Below are positions 1-15,100 of a stretch of 64,000 bases of DNA, one piece after another. The stretch's first letter is position 1. Every line of letters starts with the position of its first letter. The stretch spans positions 21,672,248 through 21,736,247 of the forward strand of contig NC_134519.1 in assembly GCF_027942865.1 (NCBI RefSeq), read 5' to 3'. The translations under genes and the position numbers were made by a program. The notes under the pieces are model-generated. The model saw only the letters and a list, made by a program, of their open reading frames with translations, searched no databases and had not been told where the DNA came from. The DNA is from Odontesthes bonariensis (Eukaryota; Chordata; Actinopteri; Atheriniformes; Atherinopsidae).

Positions 1-1494
1 AATTCTCTTTCTATCAATATCTATTTAACTTTTTTCTCATGAAATACCTGCTAGTTTGACCTCTAGCTCCACATTCTGTAAAATTAAAACAAACAAAAAA
101 AAGCTTCTGCAGATGAAACCAAACATAGCCCTTTGCCTTGTCCTGCTGTGCAATGACAGCTTACACAACTCAGCCACTACATTTAAATCCCCTGTATAAT
201 ATTGTGTATGCTCCATTTAATCTCCCAAAATTACATACCATTCTCATTACCAGGGCATTAACAACTGAATAGATCTGTAAAATACACATAAGGTGTCCTT
301 TGGCACATCTTACCATAGCAATATTTTACACCTGAGCCATACACTGTCTATTGAGCAACCCACAAAGTCTGAATTAGCAGACGGGAGAAGATGTGGTGGT
401 TGCAGGATACCAAAATCTGGGTTTGAGCGGTGTGTCACCAGCATTGTTTTATACCATGAATATGGCAGCTCCTGTTTCTCACCCACTGATTGATTAAGTT
501 TACTCAATAAAAATCATTAGCGTTGAAAACAAAATCTACTTGGTTAGGTACAGGAAAAGATCACGATCTCACAATCTGGTTTAGGAAATATTATAAGACT
601 TTCTTTCAAAATGTTAACCCTGCACAGAGATAAAAAAATGCTAAATCATACCCACTGTCCTGCATGCCTGACTCTGAGAGGTTTGCAGTGGATCCTTTGG
701 GTCCTGTGGACTGCAGATATATTGGTATATATGTGTTCAGCCTCATCCTGTGGATGCTCGAAAGGATTTCAGTGTGGGATTGTGAAGGCTAACTTAATGC
801 CTTGAGCTCAATGTTGTGTTTTCTGAGTAGTGCCTTTGCAGGTTTTATGATGGTGTTCACATTCTCTTGCTGGTGGAAGCTGCTTTCTTGGAAATGTGTC
901 AGTGTGTGTGAGGTGGGTGTTTGTAGAAGTCCAAGTTATATCCTCATCAATGCACGCTTTCCCAACAGAAAAAATAATTGTAACAATGATCAGTGTTGTT
1001 CATTTCACCTGTCAGTGAGTTTAATGAGTTTGGCTGATCTGTACATTAACCTGATCTGTAAATAAATCAGCTTCATTTTATTTCAAGGATAGGGCTTTGA
1101 TTTAAAATGCACATTAACCACTGTAACAGGAGTCTTTATTACGTTTTTTTTTCCAGTCTGACTGACTCCACGCAGGATTTTTTATTTTTTTAACCCCCAT
1201 CTTTGCAACAAATGGAAACACCAGGATTGTATCAACCAACACCAGTGCCTGATGTCACTAATGCTCTTGTGACAGAATGGGAGCAAAGCCTTGCTGCCAG
1301 GCTCCTAAATCGCGTAGAAAAACCATGTCACAGGAGTGGCTGCTATCATAGTAGCAAATGAAAGCTCATGGATTTGGAATTCATGATATAAAATATGAGC
1401 GTCAAATTTATACAAATTTGGATACAGCACATGTAAAACAAATTGTGGTAACATTATACAGAATCCGTTTTGTTTTGTTTAGTCCACACTTTAC
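1..1494. other. kcnab1 intron (no gene seen)
   Basis: AT-rich intronic sequence downstream of kcnab1 exon 5 in transcript sense. Short open frames here show no known domain, and no further kcnab1 exon was found. Confidence 0.7.
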
Positions 1495-1539
1495 CTCCAG
1501 CACTTTTTCTTGATGATGTTTCCCAGGATTATCTCTGCT
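1495..1539 (-). CDS. kcnab1: kcnab1 exon 5 (last one in the window)
   Basis: This 45-nt exon encodes (K)[14 protein letters not shown](R). The acceptor is TTTACAG and the donor AG|GTAAAG. The next expected exon (RSSLVITTK...) was looked for between 1 and 1490 and not found, so it lies outside the window. Confidence 0.93.
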
Positions 1540-4500
1540 CTGTAAAGAAAATGAATAAATGATGAAATGGAAAATGGAAGAACACACGTGAGATTAGATC
1601 TCAGACGGCTATTATTCCAACAGCGTGTGAGCATGAGCATTATCCGCCACACATCTACAGCATAAATGCCCGATTAAAAAAACAGAGGGGGTACAAGATA
1701 AATGAGAAACGCATCTTACATTCTATGCCTGCATTTCACCAGCAGCCTTGAAATTAATATTCATCCCATTACAGCTGTAACATTGCATTATTTACTTAAA
1801 CGATGTCCAGGCAGGAGCTTAGATTGAGCTACGAGCATAAACAAGAGGTTCTAATTATGAATAAGATTATGTATATTACTTCAGAGACTTATGTACTTCT
1901 CAGTTTTCATGTTGCTAAGGTGCGTAGTTTCTGCATTGGGGTTACACGTTCCTAATGTCTGATATCCTAAAGGGGAGAAAGCTGACAAGGCCAGAACAGT
2001 GCTATGTTGGTGAAAACAAATGGGAGACATCACTCACTTCCCTCCGGAGTAGACCTCGGCCGTGTCGAACAGGTTGACCCCGCTCTCATATGCGATAGTC
2101 ATCAGCTGCTCAGCCACCTGACAGGCGGGAGGGCGAAAAAAGTATTCCCCTATGAACCTCAGTGTGTTGTAATAAACGTGAATAAAAGATCAACTAAACT
2201 ACACTTCAAAACGTAAAGAAATTCCCAGAAGAACCTGAAGGAGTGAAAATATGTTTGCTGCACCAGGAACATTGCTCTAGCTGCTTGTTGATTTAAGCTG
2301 TTTACTGCAAACTGCATCTCAGACTTTTTGACCCAGTTACTTTGTCTGCACTTTATTCAGAAAGGGAGATAGCATGACAATGACAGGCCAGTTGCGACAC
2401 GGTTAAATTCTCCTTCTGTACTCTGCTTTGGGGATTCTGTTTGTGTCTCTGGGCTACTTTGTCCCAGTGGTTATCAGCCATTTATAAGTTGTCCCCATTC
2501 AACATTTTTTCCCCTTGAAGGCTGGGTAATTTAACTGGAAAAGGTCTTCTGTGAAATAACTAGTGACGGTGAGGAATGCGACCTGACCACTTGGCCTTGG
2601 TTAAGCCACCAGGGACGTAACAGCCTGCGGTGAAATTGAAAAATTGACATCTAAATGGATATCATGGTCAACTCAAACCCCCACTGCTTTATATCCAGTT
2701 ACACTAAATTGCTGCTCTAGAGCTGTGACAGCTGAACAATGAAATAAAGTATTACATATGACATAAAGTCTTACCTCATCAGAGATCTGACCTCCAAATG
2801 TTACCCATGTTCCTGTTAAAGAAAATGTCAAAAGTCAAAATTTTGGCACAAGCAACCAACACTCGAGACCCTTTGCATGTAAATGAAATCTTTTCAATGT
2901 GCATTTGATAATAATTTGACATTTTTGGCAAGGACACATGACAAAATGCCTCCCGATCTAGAATCACTAATGCCAAATGAATGTTGACAGGTTGACAGAG
3001 AAAAGGCTCAGTGCCCTATGACTTTCCTGTGTTTTTGTCTTTAAACAACACAACAAAATTTGTAATTCTATATCAAGTGCCTGCATGAAATTGTGTTTAC
3101 ATAAATGTGACACATTGTTTTTGGGGTAGCTGTGTGCCTCAGGCATGTTGAGATTTCCTGTGTAGGAAAACATGAAAGTTTGGGTTGGCTGTTATTACAA
3201 GGAGACTTTATGATGTTTTTCTTTAAGAAAGGGGTTAGTGCATGACATGTTGAGAGACACATTGACATGCGTATTTTCTCTTGAATCAAATATATTGATT
3301 TGCAATTAAGATCCAGGACAATTTATTTAAAGATTCTTAATTAGCTTTTCATGTTTCTACTTTGGGATTTTGGACCATTCCAGCAATCACTAATAAGACT
3401 TCTAAATCTCTACCATGGTCTTTTTGATATTTTCAACATGATTCACATCTACATTTCAGATAATTCTTTCAAGCAAGGGGTCACAAGGTGCAGAACAATA
3501 CACAAAAGGTTGTCATGCACCAAGTTTTTCTGCATAGTGCCTGATTTTTTTTAGATCAACGATCAGCGTCACGGCACATCCATATGGATCTGAGAATTTG
3601 TTTGGTCTGCCTCTTTGGAGGACTCAATTCTCAAAGATAGGCTGACAAAAAAGAATTGCAACCACCTGAAGATTATTGCAGAAGAGGAGTGTTCATTATC
3701 CACGTGGAGCCAAAAGCTTGTCAGGAGCTTTAAGAACTGTTTGATTGCTGAGTTAGTCGATAAAAGCAGAGCCTGTATGTTCAACATCAACTATTTGGAG
3801 GAACCAGTGAAAACCAATTCTGACTATACGATGGGTGGGGCTGTACAGGGGCCGTAATTAACATGCGCTGTTATGAACAGATGAAATGAGAAGCTAGCTA
3901 GTAAGCAGAGGAGAAGTTGAAACAGACTAGGTGGAGAAGGAGAGGGCTGTGTGAGGAGCAATAGTGCTCAATGAGCTGTGGGAGGCAGCGAGACGCTTGC
4001 AGAGTTAACCGCAGAAGCCACCTGCTCCAGCATCACAGGGTTGGAGAGGGCCAGGACCAGACTAACCTCTATGCTGGGCTGAAAGCCATCTGGATCCTTG
4101 CTCACAGCTCACAGCTACCCCGCTGGAGCTGGAGCTACCCCACAGATGAGTTTTAAGAGAATTTATACTGCCAGAGTGGGATTTTGAATCTATATGCTGA
4201 CGATACAGTTACACATACACATAGCTGCACAAAACAACAAGCTACGTTCACTCACTAATGACACCTGTCAGTAAGCTGATCATGTCTAAAGTCAACTGTA
4301 ATACAAACATGTACATGATATTTGTGGTTTAGGATTGACCATCATCTGTAGAAACCAAATATATTTCAGATCTGTGAAACTTTAAAAGTTGTTTATAAAC
4401 AACAGTGAGTGTTCTCCTTGTGAAATGCAGTCAGTAAAAAGTCTAACAATGAGCAATAAACATGCATACACTGATGAACATTGTTTTTGCACATGCATGC

Positions 4501-6137
4501 AGTATTTTTGTTCTTCATCCAAGCAGCATAAGATGCACAGTTCCTATTTCAATTGTTTACAACCTCCTCTCAATCTTTTGCTGCTCAAGTGTCACATGAA
4601 GCTTGTTAATCTTCTCTATTACGAAATAATGGCAAGCCTGATTTTAAATCAGTAACCAACTGTGCAGCCGTATAGTAGCAGATTGGTGTAGGCGCAGTCT
4701 GACTTTTCTCAGCTGGCAATAGTCTAAACAAAATCTGCCCAATTTCATAAGATTGACTGGACAGCTGAAACTGGTTACAAAATACCGACTAAATATGAGT
4801 GCCACATTTTTTAATGAGCTCTTCTCTATAGAGGGTAGGTGTTAAGAATGTTTAATGTAATGCTAGATTAAACAAACGATCGTTTGCCATATTTGCCGCT
4901 CCCCGGTGCTTTACTTCTGGGCTATTTGTGTTTAAATTTTTTCTTTCAAATTTTCCTATCAACAATTTCAAAGCTTCATATAAGAAACACTGATGAGGAA
5001 AACATCCAATGGCAAACCCCACTTTTCCATATTCTTTGCTTGTAGCCCTGACATGGTTGGTGCAGATAAAGCAACATAAAAAAGCACAGGATTGACTGCG
5101 CAATCAGCACTCATGTGTCAAGGGTCAAATTTGGCTGTGAGTCATATGCTTCTTACTGTTTCCGAATGAGCGCATACATACATATGCACATGCAAAGGCT
5201 ACACTGATGTGCGACACACGATAAATCAGCAGTTTATTCTCCAAACATGACATTTTTTGTACGTATCTTTGGTACGTTGACATTTTCCTATCAATCAATC
5301 ATCACCTATCTTACTGAAAAGAAGCACTGCAGAAGCACCTGCCGCTGTGTCTTAAAAGTCAGTGTGATTAGTCAGTCAGTGTGTGCACAGCTGAATCAAC
5401 CTATATATATATATATATATGGTTACAGCTCGACCTGGCCATTTAACTGGACCATCATCCTTGTGTCAGTGGAAACGCACAAGAGGGAAGCTGTAGACTT
5501 TGTGAAAAATGTTACAGACATTCTAGCACCTCTAACTTTTTCTGTGAGGGGATCATTGGACATATAAGTAGTCAAATTCCCTACACAGATGTTATACAAT
5601 GACTGGCATGGTGATTTTCTAAGATGACACTGCAGTTATAAAATCAGGATTTTATCAGAGTAGAGCGACAATTGTCATACTGTCATATATACTCTACACC
5701 TACTCGTTACGGTCTGATGACAATTTCTGATGCTTTTAGCTGTCTGACTAAATAGACAGAAAATATGGCAATTATAGCAGCTTTATTGCGAATGTGGCTG
5801 TATTGATACACAATGACACGTTACTGTGCTTTACAAAAAGATACAAAACGACAGAACTTTGTGTTGCTCCGATGCCCATTTGAATCTAGTTGAGTGCATA
5901 TATGCAGGAGTGATTTGATCCGCAACAGCATTATCTGGGTGTTTTGAGAATCTAGATTTAACGCGTCTTTGGTCAGACCAACGTGTGTTCACACATTTCA
6001 AAATTGCAGTTTTGATTGGACTAATAAAGCAATTTGTTTTTCTGCAGTTTTTTTTCTCCACCTTAATGTGAGGCTTTTGTCAGCTGCTGACTGAGTTGGT
6101 TTAACACAAATGACTAAATGAGGGGGACTTTTGGTGA

Positions 6138-6177
<40 letters not shown>

Positions 6178-9100
6178 AATTGAAATGCCATGCAAACATA
6201 CAGCAGTACCTCACAGTGAAATTATGCCTCTACCTCTGCAGAAAACTGGTACAACAAGGTGTTTGGCTCAAAGGCACTATGTCACGCAGGAGGAAGCTCC
6301 TCAGTGTGCTGGGCCAGGGCCACTGCATCATTTCTTTGCCTTCTAAAGTTACTGTTTCTTTAGAGGCTCTACCTATATTTGAGCAGTTTGGAAATGAAAA
6401 AGCTGTCCAATTAATCTTTTGTTGGGCCTCTAATCTCTCTGTACACACACACGCACAAACAGTATGTAAAGCTAAGTTGAACTTGGTTGCTTTCGAGCTT
6501 ATGAGATATTTGCTAACTCTAATTAAATATACTCACCAAGTCCCAGACAGGAGACACGCAGCCCAGATTTTCCCAGGTTCCTATGAAAGAAATCAAAGCA
6601 TAAATGAGAAAGTCTGCATTATTTAGACTCCAGACGTCTTCAGTCAAATGTGACCGAAGATTCTGCTTATGTATTACAATGTCGGTTGTCTTGAAACCAT
6701 TACTGAGGAGGATGAAAAAAAGTGCACAGCAATTTAATGCATCTGAAAGTCAAGAAAAATGCTAGGTCTCTTAATAACAAGATCTAATTTCTTCTCACGT
6801 TTGATGGAAATGAGATTTGCCAAATCCGAGGGTCACCTCCATAACAAGCAAACATGAATGATAACTGAGAGATTACAGGGGAGATATAAAAGGAGCCCAC
6901 CTTCTGGGAGCGGAACCGACAGACCCTCTGAGGGCATGGAGTTTTTTCACAATTCACTTATACCTAAGAAACAAAAATACAGGTCGCTCTGCTGCATCAG
7001 AATATTTGACTTTTACTTCTCTCTCGTCATTCCTCACTTGATTGCCTCTCATCCTCTGAGCACTCCACATCTTCCTGCAACAGGGAGCACTTCAGTCCTC
7101 GGGTCTTTTGCTGTTATTATCTTTCCCCCCCAAAAAATGCAGACAATTATGCTCATTCCCAAGCACTCATGTTGCATAACATCCGCGCTGACTCTTCCTC
7201 TGTTGCATCTCTGTACCCATTTAGCATGCAACTATATGGTACATCTGGTCCTGATCTGTCACTTATTATAACAGTCAATTTACATCCAGAGGATTTGCAT
7301 AAATATAATTCGACTCTCGTTAAAATCATAGATGACAAAGAGAGACTTCAGACTTTTTGCCACCACTGACACAACACCGCATTTCATTTCTAGTTTCACA
7401 ATCCGTGGCACATCAAGTCCAACTGAGAAAGGAGCTCATATGGTGCAAACATCTAATTGCTTAACACAGACAGTGACTCTAAGAGTGGTTTGTTCTCCCT
7501 CCAGCTGCCACAAGTGTCTCTCACAGTGTGATGGATGAAGACTGTAGGTGAGAGAAAACTGCTACCAGGAGATTCACGATGCCGCAAGGGCAACGACAGA
7601 CATCTGACTGTAGAGACACTTCTTTTCCAAGGGTTCACACTCACACGCACACACAGAACCACGATCACACTGAGAGAAACACTGTATTCTGAGAGCTGAA
7701 TGTGAACAGAAACAACCTCCCGTTATGTTCTTATGATTGTGCCTTCTGTTGAGTTTTACAGGCACTGACTCATTACAACGAACGAGGCTGTAAAAAAAGA
7801 TGCCAGCAGTTGCTTTCTCGTGCCTCAAAAATAATGGCCTGTGCTTGTCGAGATGAAGGCGGATTAATTCGAGCCTGTGCTGTCTAACTGTGCCCTCAGT
7901 CAACTCAGTTAAATGACCAATGTGGCACCGCATCAGTCGCCAAGTCAGTGGTTTAACAGAGATGTTGAGTTGGAAGAGTAAAACATTAAAAGCAAAGTTT
8001 TTACATCTAAACACAGAGCGTGTAATCAGGACACTGGTAACAGCATGACAGGCGGAGACAGATCTCACTGCTGTCACAGATTGAGGGATGCGCTCTTGTC
8101 TCTAATATGGTGGAGGAGTTTGGATATTATATCCTCCGTCTCTGATGTATTATAGAGTGTGAGCTCTGATCCATGAAAATGTGGGGGGAAGGGCAGGACT
8201 GCAGATTAGAAGTATGCTTCCGACTGAATCTGTGTGTCTTCAGTCTGGGTTTACTCAGGACAAACCTCTCTGATGTTAAGGAATCTTCATTGCTGCATTC
8301 ATTGCATATTGCTGCAGGAGAGAAGAATCTGCTTAATACCCGGAACAGCTTAATACAATTGCTTTGGGCCTTTATTGATTCTGTTTTTATGCTCACAATG
8401 GTTCCATTAAGCCATCAACTTCTGCTTTAAACAAGCCACCATATAACGCTACTGTGCTGGGAAAGATGCTCTGCAATTAACCGTTGTATTTGGAGATCCT
8501 CCATAAGCCAACTTTGCTGTGTTTACCCGAAGCTTTGAAAATACAAGCTGTCTTAATAAATGGGGGGAAGAAGACAATGAAAAAAACAAAACAACAAAAA
8601 AAAAAAAACAAAAGCTGATATTTAACAGCCAAGGAAGGTGCATGGCTTTTGTATATTTGTTAAAAGTGCCTTCTGGGGAGTCAGCAGCACTGTCTACACC
8701 TGGTTATTAGCAACAAAGCCTGCTATGGCACATTAATAGATCTGTCCAAGTGTGGGATGTGGGTGCCAGCACCAAAGAAGGTAATAATGCAGGAGATTAC
8801 AGTCTGTTATTTCCAACAAAACAAGGGCACTGAATAACTATGTATACAAGAGGAAATGTGTGCTCCTGTTAGCTGGAGACAAGAGAGATAAAACAGGGCT
8901 GTCAGGATGCAGATGCACCTGAAGTATTGTATTGTAAATGGTGACAAAACACACAAACGATGTGACAGTCGTGCGGGACGAACTCACACACAAACAACTT
9001 TGCAAACCACTGAGTGTGGCCTGTCCCCTCATGCTTGGATGCTGCCTGAAAAAAAGCCTTGAAGTACAATGACAAATGAGTCATTTGAAGACGCCCCCTC

Positions 9101-12100
9101 ACACAAACGTGTCACCACTTATGAACATCCTGCGTGAGCTACTGTATGCATTTCTATTCTTGGCGGATCTGGTATATTATGCTTAATGTGGAGCGTAAAC
9201 CATAGTAGGAATGGACTCTTACTGTCGGAGGAAACGTTATGTTCCCGCGAAAGCACTTATATGGCTCCCAAGTCACAGTGGGGCATTTCCTTTGATTTAT
9301 TTTCTGACGTTGGATTGTTTAAATCAATATTTGTCAGCAAACACTTTTGCCAAGGTTATGAGTAGACGGATAAAACTCCTCACTCGCAGGGGATTAATGT
9401 AGACCAAGTAAACCCACACACAAGCCCAACCTTGATGGGCGAAGGGATTAAAAAAAACACCCACCTCCTCAGTTCCCACTGCACTCTTGATGGCAACCAT
9501 AATGTTGCTATTAAAATAATTCTGAACAGAGAGGTGGGTCATACTGTGAATATGAGAGAAAACAAAGCCTGCGTGGATGGGAAGTAAGTAGGAACACGGT
9601 GCTGTAAACGGCGAGAGCAACACAAAAAAACGGGAGACACTTACAACGGACTGAAGCTTCCAGAGTTGTGAGCCCCAAGTCTAAGCAAATCAAATACCCT
9701 CCAAAGATAAATCATTCTCTCTGACAGGGAACGGGAAATAGGAAATGACAGCGAGCTCCCTGCAGCGTCCAGCACAATGTTTGTATAGTCTGTGTGTTTG
9801 AGTATGAGTAATAAAGGCCTGAGTCTGGACATGACTTTTTGCACTGTTTTCCCACAGGGCCATAGTCTACATTTAATTTTTTTCTTTCTTTCTTCTTTTT
9901 TTTTTCATGCAGTCTACACAAACTCACAAAAAACACTCTATAAACACTCTCACCAATTTTGGCTCTGGTACACTAAAATCCCCTGACATTTCTTTTCCTG
10001 TCATTTAAATGCAGAGAATCTCACACACAGGATACCTTTGTCAGAAGGAAAACACATGACTGAAGCTAAGGGGCCCTTTAGTTGACCCTGTGGTGAAACA
10101 CATGTGGGCAGATTCCAAAGTGGCAGATTCAGTATGGTGCTGATTTTATGGAGAGAAAAAGGCAAGTTGGAACATGAAAAAACACATCATGTCAATCAGA
10201 AAACCTCAGTTCCTATGATTTGATATATAAATACAAGCTAAATATACAATATATCAACATCTAATGTCTACCGTGGACACTTCGCAGCTTGTAATTTTTT
10301 GACATTTGACAAACGTACATTACTAATGTCAACAAAATTCAAGGCTCATATTCATTCTTTGGGTAGCTCTATCTCATTATTTGATTTGTTCAGCTCAACT
10401 GACAAGCATTGTTTTGCATTTTACAGTCGTTTCAGTCAGCCAGGATTACACAGATACGGCGAGGCTTTCTTTCTGTTTTATCGCTTCCAATTATCTTTCT
10501 GCTTGCAGCCTGTTTGGAGGCCGGTTAAGGAGGAAAAGAAAGAGCTTTAGATAAACTATTGTGTTCACAGAAAGCCATTCCACTTGTGATCTTTAATTAA
10601 AATGTGGTGAGTTCATACAACTTCCAGGCCTTTGGAATTGAGAGACTGTGCACTGCTTACCCTTAGGGGCCTGATTGGTCTTCAGGCAGAGGGGAGCTTC
10701 ATGCTACAGGGCTCCTGGTGTGCAACAGCCTGGCTCATATTATCAAAACTACATTTTGTAGCAGGGCGGTTGAGGCAAGCACTGAAGTTAATAGTGCTGG
10801 AACATAAATCTGTTTTCATTGTGTCAAAGGCTGCTGAAGACGAGGGGAACATGGTGCCAAACCGTGTTTGTGAGCAAAAGCAGATTGGCTCCACCAGAGC
10901 AGACATGCGTGAAGCCATGCAAACTCACACGCATGCACTTGTGCCCACACATGCGCTCCCTCTATGTTCAATACAAAAACATGAAAGATGTAACCTTTTT
11001 TTTGTGGTCGAAACTGCTGATAAAACCTGTATGCAATCAGTGTACAACTTGAGATCATTAAATGAGCTGTTTTACGAAGAAAAAAAAGCGGGTTTCTTTT
11101 TTTACTTGCTGCTCAAAATGTAAAAAGAATCTGCAGTAGTATATAATGAATATGTCCTTGATTGAGCTGTTTAACATACAGTAACAAGACTGTCTTTATC
11201 ATACCAACCTAATACAAGTCAGCAGTAATTTTCAGTTTTAAGGCTGATGAGATCCAAGCAGAGGAAATCCACTACTCTGATGTTAATAACTAAGGGGACT
11301 TGGGAAAAATTTGAGTATTTGGAAAAATTCCCTTCCACTAGTATTTTCACTGGAAGGCCTGGTAGTTCAGTGATTTATTAAATGAAATGTCTCGAAGGGG
11401 GAGAAAATCGAAAATTAATTAAAAGGATAAGGCTAGAGGCACAGCAGATGCAGCCATGAATGCTAGAATGACGTGTGCTCCGAGGCGGCTTCTGTCTCAC
11501 AAATAGGACAGAAACTCATACAGTTTCCTACAAAGCACAACTGTGTGCAACTGTGCAATCCAACCTTGAAATAACCAGCATCAACCACATTTTCCGGTGT
11601 GTCCTGCTGCACAAAAACAATATCTCTGTGTGGCTCATGCATCGCTCACACTGTCAAAACTCAGATGTATACTCGTTTCAGGGAGCCGCTCTCCCTGCTG
11701 GCAACATGTTTTGTTACACCACGTTTTGGCCAGTATATGAACAGTTTATGGGTTTGTTAAGGGGAAGGGTTGTTGAAAGGTTACATCCAGAGAGCACTGC
11801 AATTAGAATTACACTACATTTGGATTGCCATGACATCAACAAAGCTTGTGGTGGTGGTATTATTAGTTTATGCTTGCTGTGCATGCTGTGCACTCCACTT
11901 CTTCTTCTTCAACTTGCTACGCCTTCAGATGTTCCTAGTGTCAATGCCACGTATGCACTTGTGCACTTAATTCAGCATTCCAGTGCATACACCCACAGCT
12001 GCATGTGCTCTCATCTTTGAGAAAAATCTCTGTATGATATATCAGCTGACTGAGAAACCTTCAAGGAATATGTACAGCACAGGTTCAGATGTGGACGGGA

Positions 12101-15100
12101 TTCCACCTCAGTAGAAAGAGATTCCATGACAGATGGAATCAAGAGAAACACAAGTACCTACTTTAAAAGCTTTGATGCAGAGGTTTGGAGAGCGAACAAG
12201 GAAGTTTTGCCTCTTTGTGGTAAAAGTAGGGTGCTCACTGAAGGCTTGAAGCAAGCCTTTCTGCCAACGTCCCCCACCAGCTTTTACAACGTTGTACAGG
12301 AATGATTAAATTCCAAAAGCAGTTTTCTTGCTCAATGGAAGACAAAAGGAAGGTAGATGCTGAAGCGGTTCACACAATAGGAGTCCACTCGCTTGTGTAG
12401 CGCTGAGAAGAGATTGAAGTTGGCCATTTCAAAGTTGTTATGGAAACTAGATGAACCTGTGTGATAATTAGACACTACATGACAGTTGAGCTGCTCCATA
12501 TCCAATCTGCCCATATTCTGCTAATTGCGCCTTTTGTGTGAAGTGATCCATGTGTCCCAATTTTCTCTTTGATTAAATGTCTAATTCTTACTCTTTTTAT
12601 GCTTTCTTTCTCTCTCTCCTTCCTCCTCTCTAACTCCATGCCTTGCCATGATCCTCTCCTCTCTGCATCTCTCTTGATCTTGACACGGTATGGTGTGATG
12701 TCACCCTCTCTTGTGAGTTAACAGGGCGAGGTGAAAACTACTGTTTTGCTCCCGCGGCCTGGGTTAAGAGCCTACTTGCTGAGATGAGATAAGAGAGCAT
12801 TGTTTACTTGGCCCAGCCTTGTTACAACTCCCACACAGACATACATGGAGAGCTCTACCGCCCGCACTCCATAGCTTAACTGTCACACTTTCCACAATGT
12901 ACTGTGCAATTGTGCTTGATGATTAAGAACTAGATGCAGCGTAGTCGGTCTTAAACTGAGACGCTGAAGATCAAACTCAGCTCTAAAATGGGAGAACAGA
13001 CTGTAAATGTCTAGCTACACCTCAAAATAATGTCATTTAGTTTAAATACGGAGCCCTACTGTAGACTGCTTTCTCTTTGCTGAACAGCTTTTTGGTTGGC
13101 ATTTTCGAACATTCCTATCAGATTTAGTCTTATCTTGGTTATCATGTTAGAGAAATGCTATTGAAACAAAGTCTTCTGTTGGTCATTTAATTTAAGTTGA
13201 CACTCGAGGAACTTCATTTCTGATTTATTCCCTATATTGGTATCAGTAGCAAATCGGTTTTAGCATTAGTCCAAAGAAATGCTGTGAAGTCAAAATAGTA
13301 TTCAGAAATATGACAATGTTGCGCCTCTGAAAAAGATGGCAATCAGTCAAAAAAGCCAGGCTCCATGGTATAATTCACAGCTGCATGCTTTAAAGCAGAC
13401 TGCAAGAAAGTTGCAAAGAAAATGGCGTTCCTCTAATTTAGAAGACTCTCAATTAGTCTGGAAAGACAGCTGAATAAAACATATTAGAAAGCCCTTTGCC
13501 AAGCTAGAACTACTTATTATTCAGCTCTGATAGAAGAAAATAAGAACAGTCAAGGGTTTCTTTTCAGTCCTATTGCCAGGCTGACAAAGAGTTCTAGCTT
13601 TTGAGCCACGTATTCCTTTAACTCTCTTAACCTATAAAATTGTGTCTGTCAGAGAGAAGATTCATGGAATCCTTCCCACCGTTATCACTGATGTATCAAG
13701 TAGAGCAGCTTTACAAGTGTCTTTAGAACCTGATTTGTATTTAGACTGTTTTTGTCCAGTCAAACAACAAGAACAGCTTCTTCTAAACCATCAACTTGTA
13801 TTTAGACCCAATTCCAACCAGACTGTTCAAACTGGTGTTCCCTTTAATCAATACTTCTGCATTGGATTTGATCAATTTGTCTTTGTTGACAGGCAATGTA
13901 CCACAGACTTTTAAGGTTACTGTAATTAAACCTTTACTTAAAAAAGGTACTTACTGCTGTTCCAGGAGTGTTAGCTAATTATCGACCTATATCCAATCTC
14001 CCTTTTATGTACAATAGATCACAGCATTCTATTACCGAGACTTCAACATGTTATTGGGATTAAAGATACCGCATTAGACTGGTTTAAATTATATTCATCT
14101 GATAGATTCCAGTTTATCCATGTAAACAAAGAATCTTCCTCGCACACCAGAGTAAGTCATGGAGTTCTGCAGGGTTCTGTGCTTGGGTTGATTCTTTTCA
14201 CATATATGCTTCGATTAGGTAATTTTATTAGACAGCATGGCATACATTTCGATTGCTAGATTGCTACTGATGATACTCAACTATATTTATCTATATTTAG
14301 CACATCTCAAAGACATAAAGACCTGGTTGACCCTGAATTTTCTGCTTCTAAATTCAGACAAAACGGAAATTGTTGTCTTTGGACCTGAGCACTTCAGGGG
14401 GAAACTGTCTAGCTATATAATTACTCTAGATGGCATTTCCTTGGCTTCTAGTACTACAGTGAGGAACCCTGGAGTTATTCTTGACCAGAATCTGTCCTTT
14501 GACTGACCTATAAAACAGATTTCTAGGACTGCCTTTGTTCACCTTCGTAATATTACCAAAATTAGGAACATCCTGTCTCAGAGTGATTCAGAAAAACTGC
14601 TCCATGCATCTATTACTTCAAGATTTGACAACTGCAATTCCTCCATATCGGGCTGTCCAAAAAAGTCTCTGGAAAGCCTGCAGCTGATCCAAAATGCTGC
14701 AGCCAGAGTTCTGATGAGAACTAACAGGAGCGATCAGGAGAGATATTTTCTCCAGTTTTCTTCGCTTCATTAGCTCCCCGTTAAATTAGGAATAAAATTC
14801 AAGCTCCAACGTATCCTAAAGATCTCATAGTTAGATATTTTCCAAACATAGCACTTCGCTCTCGCTCTAAAGGAGAACTTTTTCTTTCCACAGTCGCCTC
14901 ATGCATGCCCAGGACGGAAGATTGGATCGAAGGGAAGTTTTCATGCAATCTGTTGGTTTCCTTTGGTAGGCAACTTTCCTTTTTTTCTTTTAATTGTCTC
15001 TCGATGAATTGGACAAATTTGGATTTTAATTCATTTGATTTGATTGGATTGTGACTGTATTAGAATTAATTGGATTCTAACTGGTTTGAATTGGATTTTT

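Noticed and set aside
4852..5103. Minus-strand 83-codon frame ending [16 protein letters not shown]
   Set aside because: It gave an impression of a common fish repeat, but I cannot name the element or its ends, so it is not annotated.
7574..8077. Minus-strand open frame of 167 codons
   Set aside because: Cys/His/Arg-rich without a pattern, and inside a kcnab1 intron. No family recognised.
10632..12020. Two plus-strand open frames of 163 and 181 codons
   Set aside because: No recognisable domain and no plausible splice context; composition is that of non-coding DNA with CA/TG-rich stretches. Such lengths occur by chance in a window of this size.
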